Assembly (NCBI GenBank): GCA_900167925.1 | Contig: FUZM01000002.1 | Coordinates: forward strand, 470,244-534,243 | Direction: 5' to 3' | Origin: Bacteroidales bacterium WCE2008 | GTDB lineage: Bacteria > Bacteroidota > Bacteroidia > Bacteroidales > UBA932 | DNA: 64,000 nucleotides | Part shown: positions 51,390 through 59,946 of the stretch, in pieces | Numbering within the stretch: position 1 is the stretch's first letter | Layout: every line of letters begins with the position of its first letter | Translations under genes and position numbers: made by a program | The notes under the pieces: model-generated | Databases searched by the model: none | Told to the model about the DNA's origin: nothing | Seen by the model: the letters and a program-made list of their open reading frames with translations, nothing else

Positions 51390-52577
51390 TTAGATTACCC
51401 TATATGAACGGCTCTGAGGGGTAAGTCTCAGGCCTTCTCCGATATTGTCGATATATACGAGGCCCGGTTTCATGCCAGGGGCGATACGTCCATAACGGTC
51501 CTCTACAGAGAGGAATTCAGCGCCGTTGCGGCTTGCCCAGGTAAGCAGTTCTCCAAGCTTGAGATCAGCGAAGTTCTCCTGCAGGCAGCGCAGCTCGGCA
51601 ATCATATCCAGGTCATCATTGCTGGACAGAGAATCGGTGCCGACCGTAAGTTTCATTCCATTCTCGCGCATCAGGCCGACAGGCGGAAGAGCGTTGTGGA
51701 TGAAAAGGTTAGACAACGGACAGAGTGCAATATAAGCATTTTTCATGACTTTCTTGACTGCATCCATTCCTTCCTGGTCCATGCATACTTCGTGGACAAG
51801 CAGTATATGCTCGTCGAACGGGGCCAGATGCGCCTTTTCAAGCCTGTCTATGAAATACAGAAGCGAAGACTTCCCGGTAACCGGCGGAGTGCTCATGCCT
51901 GCTGCCTTGCGGTTCTCCCACATGCGGCCGCTGCCGGACTTCAGCATCTCTTCCTCCTCGTCCGTCTCCTCGCTATGGAACGACAGGAAGCCGGATTTGA
52001 GGCCCTCGGCACTTGACGCAGTCACGAGTTCCGGGCTCATGGTATAGCATGAATGAGGAGTAGGCGCGGCATCGATGCCGCAGGCGTCAGCCTTTTCCTT
52101 AAGTTTCAGCACGCCCTCGATGACCGAAGCGCAATCCTCGGGCTCGGTACCGAATACTTCCAGGAATGTCCTTGTGTACATCGGTGACGCAGCCTTGATT
52201 GCGAACGAATCGTCGCAGTTGCTGATATCCCCCATCGCGGAGACTCCCTGCTGCCAGAGATGGTCCATCCAGTGCTGGATATCGGCGAGTTTCTCTTCGA
52301 GCGGGCTGGTATCCCTGAGGGCGTTGATCTGGTCAATGAACCCTGCCATTCCGGTCCCTTTGCGGAAGAGTTTCCACATATAGGAAAGCTCGATATGGCA
52401 GTGCGTATTGACAAGTCCGGGAGCAAGGACTCCGTCGAGGAAGTTCTCTTCAGCCGACGGATCGTCGCAGACCCCGGTACGGATAACCGTGCCGTCATCC
52501 TCGACTTCGACGAATCCATTGAGGACCGGTTCGCTATTCTCCAGCGGGAACAGGTATTTCGCTGCTATTCTTTTCAT
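51390..52577 (-). CDS. Amidohydrolase of the aminohydrolase/deaminase superfamily
   Basis: This 395-residue metal-dependent hydrolase has the metal site H-x-H in N-T-H-C-H-I-E-L-S, a His in P-H-S-C-Y-T-M, the H-S-E-E-T-D-E-E-E block, and the late D of G-T-D-S-L-S-S-N-D. It belongs to the branch with S-adenosylhomocysteine and aminodeoxyfutalosine deaminases. The exact substrate is not predictable. The first 44 bases overlap the end of the DUF4296 gene, so the two are translationally coupled; this pairing recurs in Bacteroidales as far as I know. Confidence 0.82.
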   Translation of the reverse strand: MKRIAAKYLFPLENSEPVLNGFVEVEDDGTVIRTGVCDDPSAEENFLDGVLAPGLVNTHCHIELSYMWKLFRKGTGMAGFIDQINALRDTSPLEEKLADIQHWMDHLWQQGVSAMGDISNCDDSFAIKAASPMYTRTFLEVFGTEPEDCASVIEGVLKLKEKADACGIDAAPTPHSCYTMSPELVTASSAEGLKSGFLSFHSEETDEEEEMLKSGSGRMWENRKAAGMSTPPVTGKSSLLYFIDRLEKAHLAPFDEHILLVHEVCMDQEGMDAVKKVMKNAYIALCPLSNLFIHNALPPVGLMRENGMKLTVGTDSLSSNDDLDMIAELRCLQENFADLKLGELLTWASRNGAEFLSVEDRYGRIAPGMKPGLVYIDNIGEGLRLTPQSRSYRVI

Positions 52578-53094
52578 CTTTCAAATCAGTTGAATCTATG
52601 CGCGTATGCAGGACGGAGATCATGTCCATGGAGTCGATCACAACCCTGATGCTGTCGTAAAGCGGTACGGCATCAAAGAGTTCCGGCTTATGCAAATTGG
52701 CAATTATTCTCTCAAGGTTAATACGGACGCTGTCGTTCTGCTTCTCTATCTTTTCGAGAGCGACCATTTCGACAATCTGCTTCTGAAGGATAGAGCGTGC
52801 ATCCTCGAAGATGTCGGCGAATTCGCCAGGCTTGCGGAGATACTTCCCTGCGCTTGCCCGGTAATCTTCCATCGTATATCCGTATTTCTCGAATATAGGA
52901 TCATATACAAGGCTGGTATCGGCACGGAGATAATTACTTTGACCTGATCTTATCCACTGGTCGGCGACTACCATCTCGGCATATATCTTCGACATGGTAG
53001 AAGGCGGTATGATGCGGGGATGCTTACGCGAGCACGAAAGCAGAACCAGCAGGACCGCCAGGGCGACAGCGATATGAGCCTTTCTTATCTTCAT
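52534..53094 (-). CDS. DUF4296 lipoprotein
   Basis: This 186-residue protein has a lipobox V-L-L-S-C (Cys21), then P-P-S-T-M-S-K-I-Y-A-E-M-V-V-A-D-Q-W and a helical body with Y-G-Y-T-M-E-D-Y-R-A-S. This is the DUF4296 pattern of Bacteroidota lipoproteins, whose function is unknown. It starts within the pheT stop (TAATG) and overlaps the amidohydrolase start by 44 bases. The charged C-terminal tail (D-S-T-D-L-K-D-E-K) is probably disordered. Confidence 0.8.
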   Translation of the reverse strand: MKIRKAHIAVALAVLLVLLSCSRKHPRIIPPSTMSKIYAEMVVADQWIRSGQSNYLRADTSLVYDPIFEKYGYTMEDYRASAGKYLRKPGEFADIFEDARSILQKQIVEMVALEKIEKQNDSVRINLERIIANLHKPELFDAVPLYDSIRVVIDSMDMISVLHTRIDSTDLKDEKNSSEIPVPAGE

Positions 53095-55535
53095 TATCTG
53101 AGGGTAGCGCCGAATTCGTTCTGGAATACTGCAAGGATCTTGCCCATCACCTTCTCCACTTCTACGTCGGTAAGGGTCTTCTCATCGTCCTGGAGCACGA
53201 AATTGAGAGCATACTGTTTCTTGCCCTCAGGGATCTTGTCGCCTCTGTAGACGTCGAAGAGAGTAACCTGCTTGAGCAGTTTCTTTGCGGCACGCAATGC
53301 GCTGCGGCGCATGTCGGCATAGGTAACGCTCTCGTCGAGGAGAAGCGCAAGGTCTCTGCGGACCTCAGGGAACTTAGGCAGTTCGGTGAATTTCACCTTC
53401 ACCCTCTTGACGAGGGTAAGAAGCATCTGCCAGTTGATCTCGGCTGCGAATACAGGCTGCTTGACGTCGAACTTGCGGGCGAAAGCCGGATTGACCGTAC
53501 CCATGACTGCAAGCTCTTTCTTGGTGCCCGGGAGCATGTATACAAGCCCCTCGGAATAGATGTCGGCCGGAGCCGGCGCCGTCTCGAGAGTATAGATATC
53601 TGCGCCATAGCGCTTGAGAAGAAGCTCGAGATAGCCCTTGAGCTGGAAGTAGCTGCCCTTGCGTGACTCCTGGCGCCATGATTTCTCGCTGGAGCCGCTC
53701 ATCATGAGGCAGAAGCACTGATGCTCCTCGTATGAAGCGAGAGTAGTGCCGTCGCCTTCCTCGAGTTTCTGATATACTGAACCGTATTCGAATGTCTTGA
53801 TGTTGGTGATCTGACGGTTGGCGTTGTACGCTACTACCTCGAGTCCGCCCGGAACGAGGCTCTGTCTCATCACGTTGAGATCGGAGCTGAGCGGGTTGAC
53901 TATCCTGACGCAGTGCTCTTCCGGCCAGGTCTTGAGGTTGGCGTAGTAGGCGCTCTTGGTCAGGGAGTTGTTCATGGTCTCCACGAAACCGTTAGCTGCG
54001 AGGAAGTTGGAGATGTAGTTGCGTACTGCCTCCGGATCCGGGCTAGGGGTCGGAGATACGGACATCTTCATGCCATGAGGCAGCTCGATGTTGTTGTATC
54101 CGTAGATTCTGAGGATTTCCTCCACTACGTCGCACTCGCGGTATACGTCGATCATGTATGAAGGGGCTGCGACCTTGGCTCCTGACGGAGTCTTCTCGAG
54201 GAACTCATACTGGAGATTGGTCAGTATGGTCTCGATAGTGTCGTGGCCGATTTTCTTTCCGATGAAGTTCTCGATCCTGTCATAGTCGAGGTCGATCACT
54301 GCCTTTGAGATCGGCTGCGGATAGATGTCGAGCTGGTCGCCACATACCTTGCCGCCGGCGATCTCGAGGACGAGAAGGGCGGCCCTGCGTCCGGCAAGGG
54401 CAGCTACGGCAGGATCAGCGCCTCTTTCATAGCGGAATGAGGCGTCGGTCTGGAGACCATGGACCTTGGAAGTCTTGCGGATCGAGCCCGGGTCGAAATA
54501 TGCGCCCTCGATGAAGATGTTCACGGTAGAATCGGTGACTCCGGAATCCTCGCCGCCGAATACTCCGGCGATGCACATAGGCCTATGCGAATCAGCGATT
54601 ACTATGTCTTCAGCCTTGAGCTCTCTCTCGATACCGTCGAGAGTCTTTATCTTCTCCCCTGCCTCAGCGCGTCTTACGATTACCTTGCCGCCGTCGATCT
54701 TGTCGGCGTCGAATATATGGAGAGGCTGTCCGAGCTCGAAGAGCACGAAGTTGGATATGTCCACGATGTTGTTGACCGGGTTGAGTCCGATCGCGCGGAG
54801 GTCCTTCTGGAGCCACTCCGGAGACGGAGCGACCTTGACTCCGCGGATGGTGATTCCGGAATATCTCGGAGTGCCGGCGTTCTCTTTCACCTCTACAGGG
54901 ATGGCCTGGCCTTCGCCTGCCTTGAAGGCAGAGACATCAGGATAGTTGTATTTGCAAGGGATGCCGTTAAGCTTGAGATATGCGTAGATATCCCTGGCGA
55001 CGCCTACATGAGAGGCGGCGTCCACACGGTTGGCCGTGATCTCATATTCAATCACCGCGTCGGTCTTGAGGTGGAGGAAGTCCTTGGCGTCAGTGCCGAC
55101 TACCGCATCCTCAGGGAGTACCATGATTCCGTCATGGGCAGTACCGATTCCGAGTTCGTCCTCGGCGCAGATCATTCCGAATGACTCTACTCCGCGGATC
55201 TTGGATTTCTTTATCTTGAAGTCGCCCGGGAGTACGGTGCCGATCCTGGCGAAGAGGACCTTCTGGCCTGCTGCCACGTTCGGGGCGCCGCAGACAACCT
55301 GTACCGGCTCCGGTGAACCGTCATCGACTTTGGTTACATGGAGATGGTCTGAATCAGGATGAGCCTCGCACTCGAGCACCTTGGCAACGACTACGCCGGC
55401 AAGCCCGCCAGGGATCTCTTCCTGCTCGGACACACCGTCAACCTCGATTCCAATGGATGTCATGGCATCCGCAATCTGCACAGGAGTAAGATCGCAATCT
55501 ATATACTCTTTAAGCCAACTGTATGAAAGTTTCAT
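53094..55535 (-). CDS. pheT: Phenylalanyl-tRNA synthetase beta subunit
   Basis: This 813-residue large subunit of PheRS contains the N-terminal tRNA-binding (EMAP-like) domain (V-A-K-V-L-E-C-E-A-H-P-D-S-D-H-L at about 50), the B3/B4 editing domain (R-G-A-D-P at about 360), B5, the catalytic-like core (R-Q-S-L-V-P-G-G-L at about 560) and the C-terminal anticodon-binding FDX-ACB domain (F-T-E-L-P-K-F-P-E-V-R-R-D-L-A-L). Length is normal. pheS is not adjacent, which is common in Bacteroidota. It lies 16 bases after ftsY. Confidence 0.96.
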   Translation of the reverse strand: MKLSYSWLKEYIDCDLTPVQIADAMTSIGIEVDGVSEQEEIPGGLAGVVVAKVLECEAHPDSDHLHVTKVDDGSPEPVQVVCGAPNVAAGQKVLFARIGTVLPGDFKIKKSKIRGVESFGMICAEDELGIGTAHDGIMVLPEDAVVGTDAKDFLHLKTDAVIEYEITANRVDAASHVGVARDIYAYLKLNGIPCKYNYPDVSAFKAGEGQAIPVEVKENAGTPRYSGITIRGVKVAPSPEWLQKDLRAIGLNPVNNIVDISNFVLFELGQPLHIFDADKIDGGKVIVRRAEAGEKIKTLDGIERELKAEDIVIADSHRPMCIAGVFGGEDSGVTDSTVNIFIEGAYFDPGSIRKTSKVHGLQTDASFRYERGADPAVAALAGRRAALLVLEIAGGKVCGDQLDIYPQPISKAVIDLDYDRIENFIGKKIGHDTIETILTNLQYEFLEKTPSGAKVAAPSYMIDVYRECDVVEEILRIYGYNNIELPHGMKMSVSPTPSPDPEAVRNYISNFLAANGFVETMNNSLTKSAYYANLKTWPEEHCVRIVNPLSSDLNVMRQSLVPGGLEVVAYNANRQITNIKTFEYGSVYQKLEEGDGTTLASYEEHQCFCLMMSGSSEKSWRQESRKGSYFQLKGYLELLLKRYGADIYTLETAPAPADIYSEGLVYMLPGTKKELAVMGTVNPAFARKFDVKQPVFAAEINWQMLLTLVKRVKVKFTELPKFPEVRRDLALLLDESVTYADMRRSALRAAKKLLKQVTLFDVYRGDKIPEGKKQYALNFVLQDDEKTLTDVEVEKVMGKILAVFQNEFGATLR

Positions 55536-55551
55536 GATATATTATGTTATT

Positions 55552-56481
55552 TTATTTTTCTAAATCTTCGAGCGTGAAAAGCGAGGATACGAATTCCTTG
55601 CGGTCGAACACCTTGAGGTCGTCGATTCCCTCTCCGATTCCGATGAACTTTACAGGAATGTGGAACTGGTCCGAAACTCCGATCACGACTCCGCCCTTGG
55701 CAGAACCGTCGAGCTTGGTAACCGCGAGCGCTGTGACGTCGGTCGCCCTGGAGAACTCGCGAGCCTGCTGGAAAGCATTCTGACCGGTAGTGCTGTCGAG
55801 GACGAGAAGGACTTCATGAGGTCCGTCCGGCACGACCTTGCGAATGACGTTGCGGATCTTGGTCAGCTCGTTCATGAGATCGACACGGTTATGGAGCCTG
55901 CCGGCGGTATCGATAAGCACTACGTCGGCATCTTTCGCCACGGCTGATTTCACGGTGTCATATGCGACCGACGCAGGATCCGAGCCCATCTCCTGACGGA
56001 CGATATCGACTCCGGCCCTGTCGGCCCAGATCTGGAGCTGCTCCACTGCGGCGGCCCTGAAGGTATCGGCTGCGCCGAGAACGACTTTCTTGCCCTGAGC
56101 CTTCAGGCTTGAGGCGAGCTTTCCAATCGTAGTGGTCTTGCCAACGCCGTTGACACCGACTACGAGCATCACATATGGTTTCTTTGAGAAATCGAAAGGA
56201 ACGACCTTTTCACTGTTGTCCACATTCAGTAGCTTGCCTATCTCATCGCGGAGGATGTCGGCGAGCTCTTCCATGGACATATATTTATCCTTTTCTACTC
56301 GGTCTTCAAGGTTGTCGATTATCTTGAGGGTAGTATCGACGCCCATATCGGAGGATACAAGAGCCTCCTCGATAGCATCCAGCACGTCTTCGCTGACCCT
56401 CGTCTTGCCGACGATGGCTCTCGAAATCTTCTGGAAAAAACTTTCGTTGGTCTTCTTGACCCCTTTACTGAACAGTCCCAT
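55552..56481 (-). CDS. ftsY: Signal recognition particle receptor FtsY
   Basis: This 309-residue SRP GTPase has a short N-terminal helical part (no acidic A domain), then P-loop G-V-N-G-V-G-K-T-T-T-I-G-K-L-A, D-T-F-R-A-A-A-V-E-Q-L, D-T-A-G-R, T-K-L-D-G-S-A-K-G-G and the C-terminal G-I-G-E-G-I-D-D-L. It docks the Ffh-SRP RNA complex (RNA gene at 22165-22261) to the membrane. It is the first gene of a six-gene operon ending with deoC. Its promoter overlaps the preceding terminator. Confidence 0.97.
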   Translation of the reverse strand: MGLFSKGVKKTNESFFQKISRAIVGKTRVSEDVLDAIEEALVSSDMGVDTTLKIIDNLEDRVEKDKYMSMEELADILRDEIGKLLNVDNSEKVVPFDFSKKPYVMLVVGVNGVGKTTTIGKLASSLKAQGKKVVLGAADTFRAAAVEQLQIWADRAGVDIVRQEMGSDPASVAYDTVKSAVAKDADVVLIDTAGRLHNRVDLMNELTKIRNVIRKVVPDGPHEVLLVLDSTTGQNAFQQAREFSRATDVTALAVTKLDGSAKGGVVIGVSDQFHIPVKFIGIGEGIDDLKVFDRKEFVSSLFTLEDLEK

Positions 56482-56502
56482 TTTCTACTCGGTTTAATCT
56501 TA

Positions 56503-56545
56503 CAAATATAACAAAAAATAAGGCCCGACCAAAATGGTCGGGCCT
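56503..56545 (-). terminator. Terminator of the ribosomal-protein operon with the ftsY promoter built in
   Basis: AGGCCCGACC (56521-56530) pairs perfectly with GGTCGGGCCT (56536-56545), five-base loop, with a T-rich run on the minus strand (56511-56520). The ftsY -7 box (TATATTTG, minus, 56503-56510) directly follows. The matching -33 TTTG (minus, 56530-56533) lies at the loop of the terminator, 19 bp away. Confidence 0.8.
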
Positions 56546-56567
56546 AAATCCTATATTATGGGGAAAA

Positions 56568-56726
56568 TTACTTCTTAGCGAAGAAATCCTTTTCCTTACC
56601 AGACTCGATGAGCTGCTCTGTGAAGACGTAAGCTCCAGTCTTTGGAGACTTGTCCATGCGGATGCACTTTACCATGCTCCTAGATCCAGCTTTAGCTGCG
56701 AATGTAGCGACTGCTTTCTTTGCCAT
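56568..56726 (-). CDS. DUF4295 small basic protein
   Basis: This 52-residue protein is too short for many gene finders. It begins M-A-K-K-A-V-A-T-F and contains S-M-V-K-C-I-R-M-D-K-S-P-K-T-G-A-Y and K-D-F-F-A-K-K at the end. DUF4295 proteins follow rpmB-rpmG in nearly all Bacteroidota, as here (17 nt after rpmG), which suggests a role with the ribosome. The function is unproven. The ATG at 56726 is A-rich upstream. Confidence 0.9.
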   Translation of the reverse strand: MAKKAVATFAAKAGSRSMVKCIRMDKSPKTGAYVFTEQLIESGKEKDFFAKK

Positions 56727-56743
56727 ATTCTAAATCTCCTATT

Positions 56744-56932
56744 TTACTTAATTTCACGGTGAAGTGTCACTTTGTGGAGGTATGGATTGTATTTCTTACG
56801 CTCCAGACGCTCGGTAGTGTTCTTCTTGTTCTTGGTGGTAATGTACCTTGACATTCCCGGTACACCGCTTTCTTTCTGCTCAGTGCACTCCAGAATTACC
56901 TGGACCCTGTTTCCTTTAGCTTTCTTTGCCAT
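56744..56932 (-). CDS. rpmG: 50S ribosomal protein L33
   Basis: This 62-residue protein has [25 protein letters not shown] and K-K-Y-N-P-Y-L-H-K. All are hallmarks of bacterial L33. It carries a single Cys, so this is a form without the zinc-binding four-cysteine set. It is located 11 nt after rpmB. Confidence 0.96.
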   Translation of the reverse strand: MAKKAKGNRVQVILECTEQKESGVPGMSRYITTKNKKNTTERLERKKYNPYLHKVTLHREIK

Positions 56933-56943
56933 AACTCATACGT

Positions 56944-57186
56944 TTAAACAAGGTTAATATATCCGTTGTTCTGAGCATCCTTGAGGGTAGCGGCAAGACC
57001 GTTCTTCTCGATGATTCTCATACCCTTGCAAGAAACCTTGAGGGTGATAAACCTCTGCTCTTCCTCTGACCAGAATCTCTTAGTCTTGAGGTTGAGAGAG
57101 AAATCGCGCTTTGTGCGAAGCTTGGAATGGGCAACGTTGTTGCCTTTCATTCTCTTCCTACCAGTGATTTGACAAACCTTTGCCAT
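56944..57186 (-). CDS. rpmB: 50S ribosomal protein L28
   Basis: This 80-residue protein starts M-A-K-V-C-Q-I-T-G-R and contains N-V-A-H-S-K-L-R-T-K-R and F-I-T-L-K-V-S-C-K-G-M-R. These are L28 hallmarks. It is the first gene of the rpmB-rpmG-DUF4295 operon. A -7-like box (GATATTTG, minus, 57235-57242) lies about 50 bp before the ATG. The leader is very A+T-rich. Confidence 0.96.
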   Translation of the reverse strand: MAKVCQITGRKRMKGNNVAHSKLRTKRDFSLNLKTKRFWSEEEQRFITLKVSCKGMRIIEKNGLAATLKDAQNNGYINLV

Positions 57187-57272
57187 ATTATTATTTTTTT
57201 ATTATTATTCAGAACAAAACATTTTTCGCGGGGTGCAAATATCGGGTTTTTATTTCGCAATTCCAAATAAAG

Positions 57273-58619
57273 CTATACAAACTTCAGGAACCGTTTCCAT
57301 CTGATACTCTTAGGAAAACGTTTCGTGGCGTCTGTAGAGAGCCATATTACTGCAGGTCTTCCGACTATATGGTCTTCAGGTACGAAGCCCCAGTATCGGG
57401 AATCGAGCGAATTGTGCCGATTGTCCCCCATCATGAAGTAATAATCCTGAGCAAATGTGTAGCTGGCTGATTCTTCACCATTGATGAATATCTTTCCATC
57501 CTTTACCTGGAGCTCATTACCCTCGTAATCTCTGATGATTCTCTCATAGAGAGGAAGGTTATGGATATCCAGACTGACCGTAGCACCCTTTTCAGGGATC
57601 CAGAGCGGACCGAAGTTGTCTCTGGTCCATCTGAACTCTTCAACGAACGGGAATATCTTCAGATATGAGTCCGGATAATCCGGCGGATATACATCGATAT
57701 TCGGTTCGACAGACTCGACGTTGGCTATTCCCTTGACTTCTTCGAGCATCGCTGCCGTCAGAGGCATTGCAGGATATCCCGGGAAATCCGGACTGTACCA
57801 CAGTTCCGAGACGTTCAATCCGAGTTTTTCCAGCGTCTTGTAGTTTATACGGCCGCCCGCAGTCTTTACTGAATATGTAGTCTGTACTCCAGGCCATACC
57901 TCCTGAGCTTCGGAATTGACATATACCTGACCGTCTACGATCGTAAGGGTGTCTCCCGGGAGGGCGACGCATCTTTTGACATAATGGTCTTTCTTGTCAG
58001 CAGGACGGACCTTGACAGGGCCGTAGAGAGACTGGGTATATTCCTTTCCGGCTGTTCTGCAAAGCTCATAATAATCGCTTGCAGGAGCCTTGGCGAGGAC
58101 TGTATCCCCGTTAGGGAAATTGAAGACTACATAATCGCCTCTTCTTACGTTTCTGAATCCTTTGAGCCTTCTGTACTTATTCTGGATCAGGGTCGAATAG
58201 GACTCTTTTCCGAATATGCTGTTGTGCGTAAAAGGAACCGTCAGCGGAGTCTGAGGGATCTTTGGGCCGAAGGTCAGTTTGCTTACGAAGAGATGGTCTC
58301 CCGTCAGAAGCGAACTTTCCATCGAGGATGAAGGAATCTTGAAGGCCTGGAAAAAGAAAATATTGATAAAAGTCACGAATACAACTGCAAAGATGACTGC
58401 ATCCAGCCAGTCGAGCAGGGAATTGTGCTTTTCTCCTTCCTTGTACTCTTTCTTCCAGAACAGCCATTTCACCTTCTTGGTGATATGGAGGTCGAAGATT
58501 ATTACAAGGCCGAAGAGCCACCAATAGTTTCCGAGCCAGATTACCCACAAAAGGTAGAGAAGGGACCAGAATCCCACCCTTGTCCATTTGTTATGGTAAA
58601 GATCCTTCCAGCTCATCAT
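57273..58619 (-). CDS. lepB: Signal peptidase I
   Basis: This 448-residue membrane protease removes signal peptides. Two N-terminal membrane segments (about 15-45 and 68-95) precede the catalytic Ser in I-P-S-S-S-M-E-S-S-L and the Lys region V-K-R-C-V-A-L-P-G-D. The late box M-M-G-D-N-R-H-N-S-L-D-S-R-Y-W-G-F-V is also typical. It is longer than E. coli LepB because of inserts in the periplasmic part. A second Met at 58616 is an alternative start. It lies three bases after rplT, so it is translated with the L20 message. Confidence 0.94.
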   Translation of the reverse strand: MMSWKDLYHNKWTRVGFWSLLYLLWVIWLGNYWWLFGLVIIFDLHITKKVKWLFWKKEYKEGEKHNSLLDWLDAVIFAVVFVTFINIFFFQAFKIPSSSMESSLLTGDHLFVSKLTFGPKIPQTPLTVPFTHNSIFGKESYSTLIQNKYRRLKGFRNVRRGDYVVFNFPNGDTVLAKAPASDYYELCRTAGKEYTQSLYGPVKVRPADKKDHYVKRCVALPGDTLTIVDGQVYVNSEAQEVWPGVQTTYSVKTAGGRINYKTLEKLGLNVSELWYSPDFPGYPAMPLTAAMLEEVKGIANVESVEPNIDVYPPDYPDSYLKIFPFVEEFRWTRDNFGPLWIPEKGATVSLDIHNLPLYERIIRDYEGNELQVKDGKIFINGEESASYTFAQDYYFMMGDNRHNSLDSRYWGFVPEDHIVGRPAVIWLSTDATKRFPKSIRWKRFLKFV

Positions 58620-58622
58620 TCA

Positions 58623-58967
58623 CTATTTTACAGAATTGATGATTGCTTCAAATGCCTGTGGGTTATTCATGGCAAGGTCTGCGAGAACCTTACGGTTCAG
58701 ACCGACATTCTGCTTAGCAAGCTTGCCCATAAACTGAGAATATGACATACCGTACTGGCGTGCGGCTGCATTGATTCTCTGTATCCAGAGAGCGCGGAAC
58801 TCGCGCTTTTTAGCTTTACGGTCACGGTAAGCGTAGGTGAGACCTTTTTCGTAGGTGTTCTTTGCTACCGTCCAAACGTTCTTCCTTGAAAGGAAATTAC
58901 CGCGGGTCTTCTTAAGAATCTTCTTGCGGCGTGCCCTTGAGGCAACTGAGTTTACTGATCTTGGCAT
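58623..58967 (-). CDS. rplT: 50S ribosomal protein L20
   Basis: This 114-residue protein is highly basic and has [17 protein letters not shown] near the start, [13 protein letters not shown] and [11 protein letters not shown]. These are the hallmarks of L20. It is the fourth gene of the classic thrS-infC-rpmI-rplT set. Confidence 0.97.
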   Translation of the reverse strand: MPRSVNSVASRARRKKILKKTRGNFLSRKNVWTVAKNTYEKGLTYAYRDRKAKKREFRALWIQRINAAARQYGMSYSQFMGKLAKQNVGLNRKVLADLAMNNPQAFEAIINSVK

Positions 58968-59044
58968 AATTTACATTTTTTCGGAGGCAGTGATCATTAA
59001 GATGCTTTTGCAACTGCTTTCCAATTAAACAAAAATAAAAATGA

Positions 59045-59239
59045 TTAGAGAACAAGGAGCTCTTTTACCCTTACTTCGTCCCTCTTGTTAAGGATTGCGA
59101 AGTGGTCGAGATTTCTCTTCTGCTTCTTGGTCTTCTTGGTGAGAATGTGGCTGTGATAAGCGTGTCTTCTCTTGATTTTTCCCGTTCCGGTAAGCGTAAA
59201 GCGCTTTTTGGCACCGGAGTTGGTTTTAAGCTTTGGCAT
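59045..59239 (-). CDS. rpmI: 50S ribosomal protein L35
   Basis: This 64-residue protein starts [14 protein letters not shown] and has [12 protein letters not shown] and [10 protein letters not shown]. These are L35 hallmarks. It lies between infC (46 nt) and rplT (77 nt) as in most bacteria. Confidence 0.97.
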   Translation of the reverse strand: MPKLKTNSGAKKRFTLTGTGKIKRRHAYHSHILTKKTKKQKRNLDHFAILNKRDEVRVKELLVL

Positions 59240-59285
59240 AACCTTTAAACTTTAAATGTTAATAATATAATTATCCGTCACCGGA

Positions 59286-59903
59286 TTATTTCTTTTTCAC
59301 AGGGGCGATCATCATGATCATCCTCTTGCCTTCGAGCTTAGGCATGTGCTCGGCGCGTCCGAACTCCTCAAGCTCAACGGCGAAACGGAGAAGAAGCTTC
59401 TCTCCCTGATCGGCGAACTGGATAGAGCGGCCTCTGAAGAATACCGAAGATTTGACCTTCGAGCCTTCAGAGAGGAACTCTTTCGCATGCTTCAGCTTGA
59501 ACTGGAAGTCATGTTCGTCGGTGTTAGGACCGAAACGTATCTCCTTTATAACTATCTTGGAGGAGTTCTGCTTCATCTCCTTGGCTTTCTTCCTCTGCTG
59601 ATAGAGATACTTCTGGTAATCCAGAATCTTACATACAGGAGGATCAGCCTTGTCGCTTATCTCAACAAGATCCAGTTCAAGTTCGTCAGCCAGCTTTATG
59701 GCATCGGCGATTGAGAAGACGCCAGGATTAGGGATATTGTCCCCGACAAGGCGTACCTGGGAAGCTGTTATCTCATCATTGATGTTGAGTTCATTCTCCC
59801 CTTTGGTTCTCTGGACAGGTCTGTTTGGAGTTCTTGGACCTGCGGGTCTTTGTCCACCTCCCGGTCTCGGACCGTTGAAGTGTGGTTTGTAAGGTGCTGC
59901 GAT
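59286..59903 (-). CDS. infC: Translation initiation factor IF-3, with AUC start codon
   Basis: This 205-residue protein contains L-N-I-N-D-E-I-T-A-S-Q-V-R-L, L-V-E-I-S-D-K-A-D-P-P-V-C-K-I and the C-terminal domain (I-R-F-G-P-N-T-D-E-H-D-F). No ATG, GTG or TTG lies upstream of the conserved N-domain; the first in-frame ATG is at residue 110. The frame opens after a TAG, and a perfect AGGAGG (59912-59917) lies eight bases before an ATC (59901-59903). The E. coli gene starts with AUU and is autoregulated through IF-3 discrimination against such codons. The same control is likely here. The N-terminal stretch is Pro/Gly/Arg-rich. Confidence 0.93.
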   Translation of the reverse strand: MAAPYKPHFNGPRPGGGQRPAGPRTPNRPVQRTKGENELNINDEITASQVRLVGDNIPNPGVFSIADAIKLADELELDLVEISDKADPPVCKILDYQKYLYQQRKKAKEMKQNSSKIVIKEIRFGPNTDEHDFQFKLKHAKEFLSEGSKVKSSVFFRGRSIQFADQGEKLLLRFAVELEEFGRAEHMPKLEGKRMIMMIAPVKKK

Positions 59904-59911
59904 AAAATTAT

Positions 59912-59917
59912 CCTCCT
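59912..59917 (-). promoter_or_regulatory. Shine-Dalgarno that fixes the AUC start of infC
   Basis: AGGAGG on the minus strand lies eight bases before the ATC at 59901-59903. It is one of very few perfect Shine-Dalgarno sequences in this window. Confidence 0.85.
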
Positions 59918-59946
59918 ATAAGTTAGTTAATAAAATATAATGCGAG

